Source of the DNA: an uncultured Alphaproteobacteria bacterium
GTDB taxonomy: Bacteria > Pseudomonadota > Alphaproteobacteria > Puniceispirillales > UBA1172
DNA: 35,344 nucleotides
Direction: 5' to 3'
Assembly: GCA_937952245.1 (NCBI GenBank)
Contig: CALFYS010000114.1
Span: forward strand, 1 to 35,344
The position numbers were made by a program, and so were the translations under genes. The stretch's first letter is position 1. Every line of letters starts with the position of its first letter. The notes under the pieces were generated by a model that saw only the letters and a list, made by a program, of their open reading frames with translations, was not told where the DNA came from and did no database searches. Shown piece by piece: positions 33,411 through 35,344 of this stretch.

Positions 33411-34646
33411 ATGATGAAAGCCAAGTTTTTCTTCCTCCCAATGATCCTCTTGGCTGTGGTGCTTGCACCACAGCCAGTTTTAGCGCGTTATGCTTCCATC
33501 GTGGTCAATGAAACCAGCGGTGAGGTCATGTATGCCCGCAACGCCGATAAGCAGCTCTACCCCGCGTCACTGACCAAGGTCATGACGCTTTATATGTTGT
33601 TTGAAGCGTTGGATTCCGGCCAAGTCAACATGGACACCCGCATGAAAGTCAGCCGTGTGGCAGCAAGCCGCTCGCCTTCAAAACTCTGGCTGAAGCAAGG
33701 CTCCACCATCAAAGTCAAAGATGCGATGCTGGCGTTGGTGACAAAATCCGCCAATGACGCGGCGACGGTGATCGCGGAACATTTGGGGGGAACGGAACGG
33801 AAATTTGCCAAGAAAATGACGCGCAAAGCCCATTCCTTGGGGATGAGCCGAACCAATTTCCGCAACGCTTCTGGCCTGCCTCATTCGAAACAGAAATCCA
33901 CCGCCCGTGATATGGCGCGATTGGCCATCGCCATCCGAAAAGATTTCCCGCAATATTTCCATTATTTCAAAACCCAGCGGTTCAGCTATAGGGGCAAGCG
34001 TTACAAGAACCACAATCGTCTGTTGAGCAATTACAAAGGCACGGATGGCATTAAAACAGGCTATATCCGCGCCTCCGGCTTTAACCTGATCGCTTCTGTT
34101 GAACGTAATGGCACGCGATTGGTTGGGGTTGTTTTTGGCGGGCGCACCGGGGCTTCGCGCAACAAGCATATGATTCACTTGCTGGATAAACAATTTGCCC
34201 GCGTTCCTGCTTTTAAAAAGCCTGACCTGCAACAGGTCAAAGCCCCGCCAAAACAGCTTAAAGTGCCGCCGAAAAAACCACGGGTTGTTAAGATTATCGC
34301 CGCCGAAGCCAAAACCCGCGCGAAATCACAACCTTTGCTGGAAACAGATTTGCCCAAATTGGAAGACCCGCCGCTGACCTTGCCAAGCGCTGCTTCCGAA
34401 TGGGGGATTCAAGTTGGCAGTTTCAGCCGCCGCATCAATGCCCATATCGCGGCGCGTGACGCGCGTATGGCCGCCGCTGATTTCCTTGATTTGCAACCCG
34501 CTGAATTAAAGCCGGTCACCTATGGCAACCTAACGTTATGGCGGGTACAATTCCACGGCTTTGATGAACTTCGCGCCCGTGAAGCTTGTGTTGAATTATT
34601 GCAATCTGGCCTGTCTTGTATCGCCCTGCCTAAACCGCAAGTCTAA
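33411..34646 (+). CDS. D-alanyl-D-alanine carboxypeptidase with SPOR domain
   Basis: A class C penicillin-binding protein that trims the terminal D-Ala of peptidoglycan stem peptides. 412 residues from the ATG at 33411; the ATG at 33414 is equally possible. The signal peptide ends near PQPVLA. Active-site motifs are SLTK (Ser53-Lys56), SAN (113-115) and KTG (215-217). A Lys/Pro-rich linker follows (about 270-330) and a SPOR domain ends the protein (EWGIQVGSFS to the C-terminus, about 340-412), which binds denuded glycans at the septum. The frame is open back to 33291, but the promoter lies inside that stretch. No strong ribosome binding site is seen. Confidence 0.94.
   Translation: MMKAKFFFLPMILLAVVLAPQPVLARYASIVVNETSGEVMYARNADKQLYPASLTKVMTLYMLFEALDSGQVNMDTRMKVSRVAASRSPSKLWLKQGSTIKVKDAMLALVTKSANDAATVIAEHLGGTERKFAKKMTRKAHSLGMSRTNFRNASGLPHSKQKSTARDMARLAIAIRKDFPQYFHYFKTQRFSYRGKRYKNHNRLLSNYKGTDGIKTGYIRASGFNLIASVERNGTRLVGVVFGGRTGASRNKHMIHLLDKQFARVPAFKKPDLQQVKAPPKQLKVPPKKPRVVKIIAAEAKTRAKSQPLLETDLPKLEDPPLTLPSAASEWGIQVGSFSRRINAHIAARDARMAAADFLDLQPAELKPVTYGNLTLWRVQFHGFDELRAREACVELLQSGLSCIALPKPQV
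33451..33476 (+). repeat. Perfect 12-bp inverted repeat within the signal peptide codons
   Basis: TGGCTGTGGTGC (33451-33462) and GCACCACAGCCA (33465-33476) are perfect reverse complements separated by TT. As RNA the stem would be 11 bp closed by a CUUG tetraloop, a stable type. It lies 40-65 nt after the ATG. Confidence 0.85.
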
Positions 34647-34648
34647 CT

Positions 34649-34676
34649 ACCGCTTTGGTCTTGATCAGCGGTTTTT
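34649..34676 (+). terminator. Possible terminator of the carboxypeptidase gene
   Basis: ACCGCT (34649-34654) pairs with AGCGGT (34667-34672) around a 12-nt loop and runs into TTTTT. It starts 3 bp after the stop and overlaps the TGA of the convergent GFA gene. Confidence 0.5.
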
Positions 34677-35102
34677 GGTGCCCGTATCGCCAATCTCACC
34701 TTTTTGATAGGCTTCGTCTAAATCTTCCAATCCTTCGGGAAGCGGCATAAACCCTTGGTGGTCATGGGCATAAATTTGTCCGGCACAGGTCAAGCCGGAG
34801 GCATCATCAAGGGTGGCGGCTGAGATTGACAACCGCCCCGCGCCATCAGGGCGAAAGAACAGTGACGCCCCACAATTGTTGCAAAAGCCGCGTTCAGCAA
34901 TCGGTGAGCTGCGATACCATTGCAATGTTGTTTCGGTGATCTTAACCTCATCTTCAGGGGCGGCGGTGGCGGCAATACTATTGCCGATGGTCTTCATGCA
35001 ATCATAACAATGACAGACCAAAACCGGCCGCAGTTCAGCCGAAGTTTCATAGCGCACCCCGCCGCAATGGCACCCGCCTTGATGGATTTTCGCTGTTGTC
35101 AT
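34665..35102 (-). CDS. GFA/CENP-V family zinc protein
   Basis: A 145-residue protein of the glutathione-dependent formaldehyde-activating (Gfa)/CENP-V fold. All seven zinc-site cysteines are present: Cys11 and Cys13 (GGCHCGGVRYE), Cys30, Cys32 and Cys35 (VCHCYDC), and Cys74 and Cys77 (CNNCGASLFF). Most members of the family have no known substrate. A formaldehyde role cannot be assumed. GGGAG precedes the ATG. Confidence 0.92.
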   Translation of the reverse strand: MTTAKIHQGGCHCGGVRYETSAELRPVLVCHCYDCMKTIGNSIAATAAPEDEVKITETTLQWYRSSPIAERGFCNNCGASLFFRPDGAGRLSISAATLDDASGLTCAGQIYAHDHQGFMPLPEGLEDLDEAYQKGEIGDTGTKNR

Positions 35103-35249
35103 GCCGCTCTCCCTTCAGATGGCCTTACCCAAAATGACCGATATGACCGGATCCAATCGCCCCTCAAATTACGCTTGATTTTTGATTAATGTACGGTATT
35201 TTAGTAGATGATAATGTTATTTAGTGTAAAGCAATGAATGGGGTGTAGC

Positions 35250-35344
35250 ATGACAAAATCTGATAAAAACGCAACCGTGAATACTGACCAAAAGGTCAGC
35301 GCGACCGTCACCCCCATCTCTTCATCAGAGGCTTTTAACAAAAC
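35250..35344 (+). CDS. Start of an unidentified gene, cut by the window edge
   Basis: An ATG at 35250 with GGGG six bases upstream opens a frame that stays open to the edge: MTKSDKNATVNTDQKVSAT, then VTPISSSEAFNK. Only 31 codons are visible and no family is recognised. A weak TTGATT (35175-35180) and TATTTT (35197-35202) pair with a 16-bp spacer lies upstream in an AT-rich stretch. A phasin would be a possible neighbour of clpS and a carboxypeptidase, but nothing in the visible residues proves it. Confidence 0.5.
   Translation, partial: MTKSDKNATVNTDQKVSATVTPISSSEAFNK

Overview
The window looks like ordinary chromosome from an alphaproteobacterium. The strongest evidence is gene content and order. 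An NDUFA12-type complex I accessory subunit, otherwise known mainly from mitochondria and alphaproteobacteria, sits beside mlaD, a DUF2155 gene and aat. RNase E carries a long acidic insertion in its S1 domain. RF2 has no programmed frameshift and reads SPY instead of SPF. The order rne / amiC / mrcA / prfB and the group ridA / DUF482 / clpA / clpS are also typical. Base composition is moderate, with AT-rich promoter regions. A marine SAR116-like lineage is a guess only. I saw no tRNA, rRNA, CRISPR array, insertion sequence, prophage or toxin-antitoxin genes. The window reads as stable core genome, and I do not see a new multi-gene system in it.

Layout. 1-2195 (+): a small alpha/beta hydrolase and tyrS. 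2247-6074 (-): a very large AsmA/YhdP-like envelope protein. 6268-6732 (+): a Bcp-type peroxiredoxin. 6752-7867 (-): prfB. 8012-9142 (+): an exported glucose/sorbosone dehydrogenase-like protein. 9164-13237 (-): mrcA (PBP1A) and an AMIN/Amidase_3 amidase. 13238-13876: a long regulatory region with the apparent rne promoter and leader. 13877-16492 (+): rne. 16533-17702 (-): a class I aminotransferase, divergent from 17801-20053 (+): an M48-TPR protease and a membrane-anchored DsbA-like protein. 20141-23266 (+): aroQ, accB, accC, aat. 23230-24581 (-): DUF2155, mlaD and NDUFA12. 24582-24942: an AT-rich regulatory region with a candidate NrdR box pair. 24943-28560 (+): nrdJ with a strong terminator. 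28693-30408 (+): a RidA-like protein and a DUF482 (FemAB/GNAT-like) protein. 30456-33168 (-): clpA and clpS. 33411-34646 (+): a D-Ala-D-Ala carboxypeptidase with a SPOR domain. 34665-35102 (-): a GFA/CENP-V zinc protein. 35250 to the edge (+): the start of an unidentified gene.

Functional themes. Cell envelope: PBP1A, amidase, SPOR-carboxypeptidase, AsmA-like protein, MlaD and the M48 protease. Translation and RNA: TyrS, RF2 and RNase E. N-degron proteolysis: Aat makes primary N-degrons and ClpS/ClpA recognise and unfold the substrates. Fatty acid and shikimate precursors: AccB, AccC and AroQ. Deoxynucleotide supply: NrdJ, which depends on B12.

The most interesting signals are in control regions: a candidate NrdR box pair 31 bp apart upstream of nrdJ, a dyad over the -35 element and a roughly 350-nt leader before rne, superimposed -10 elements of two divergent genes at 17.77 kb, and a cluster of TGTGGT/ACCACA elements plus a perfect 12-bp inverted repeat at the start of the carboxypeptidase gene. 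All promoter and operator calls were made by eye against consensus.
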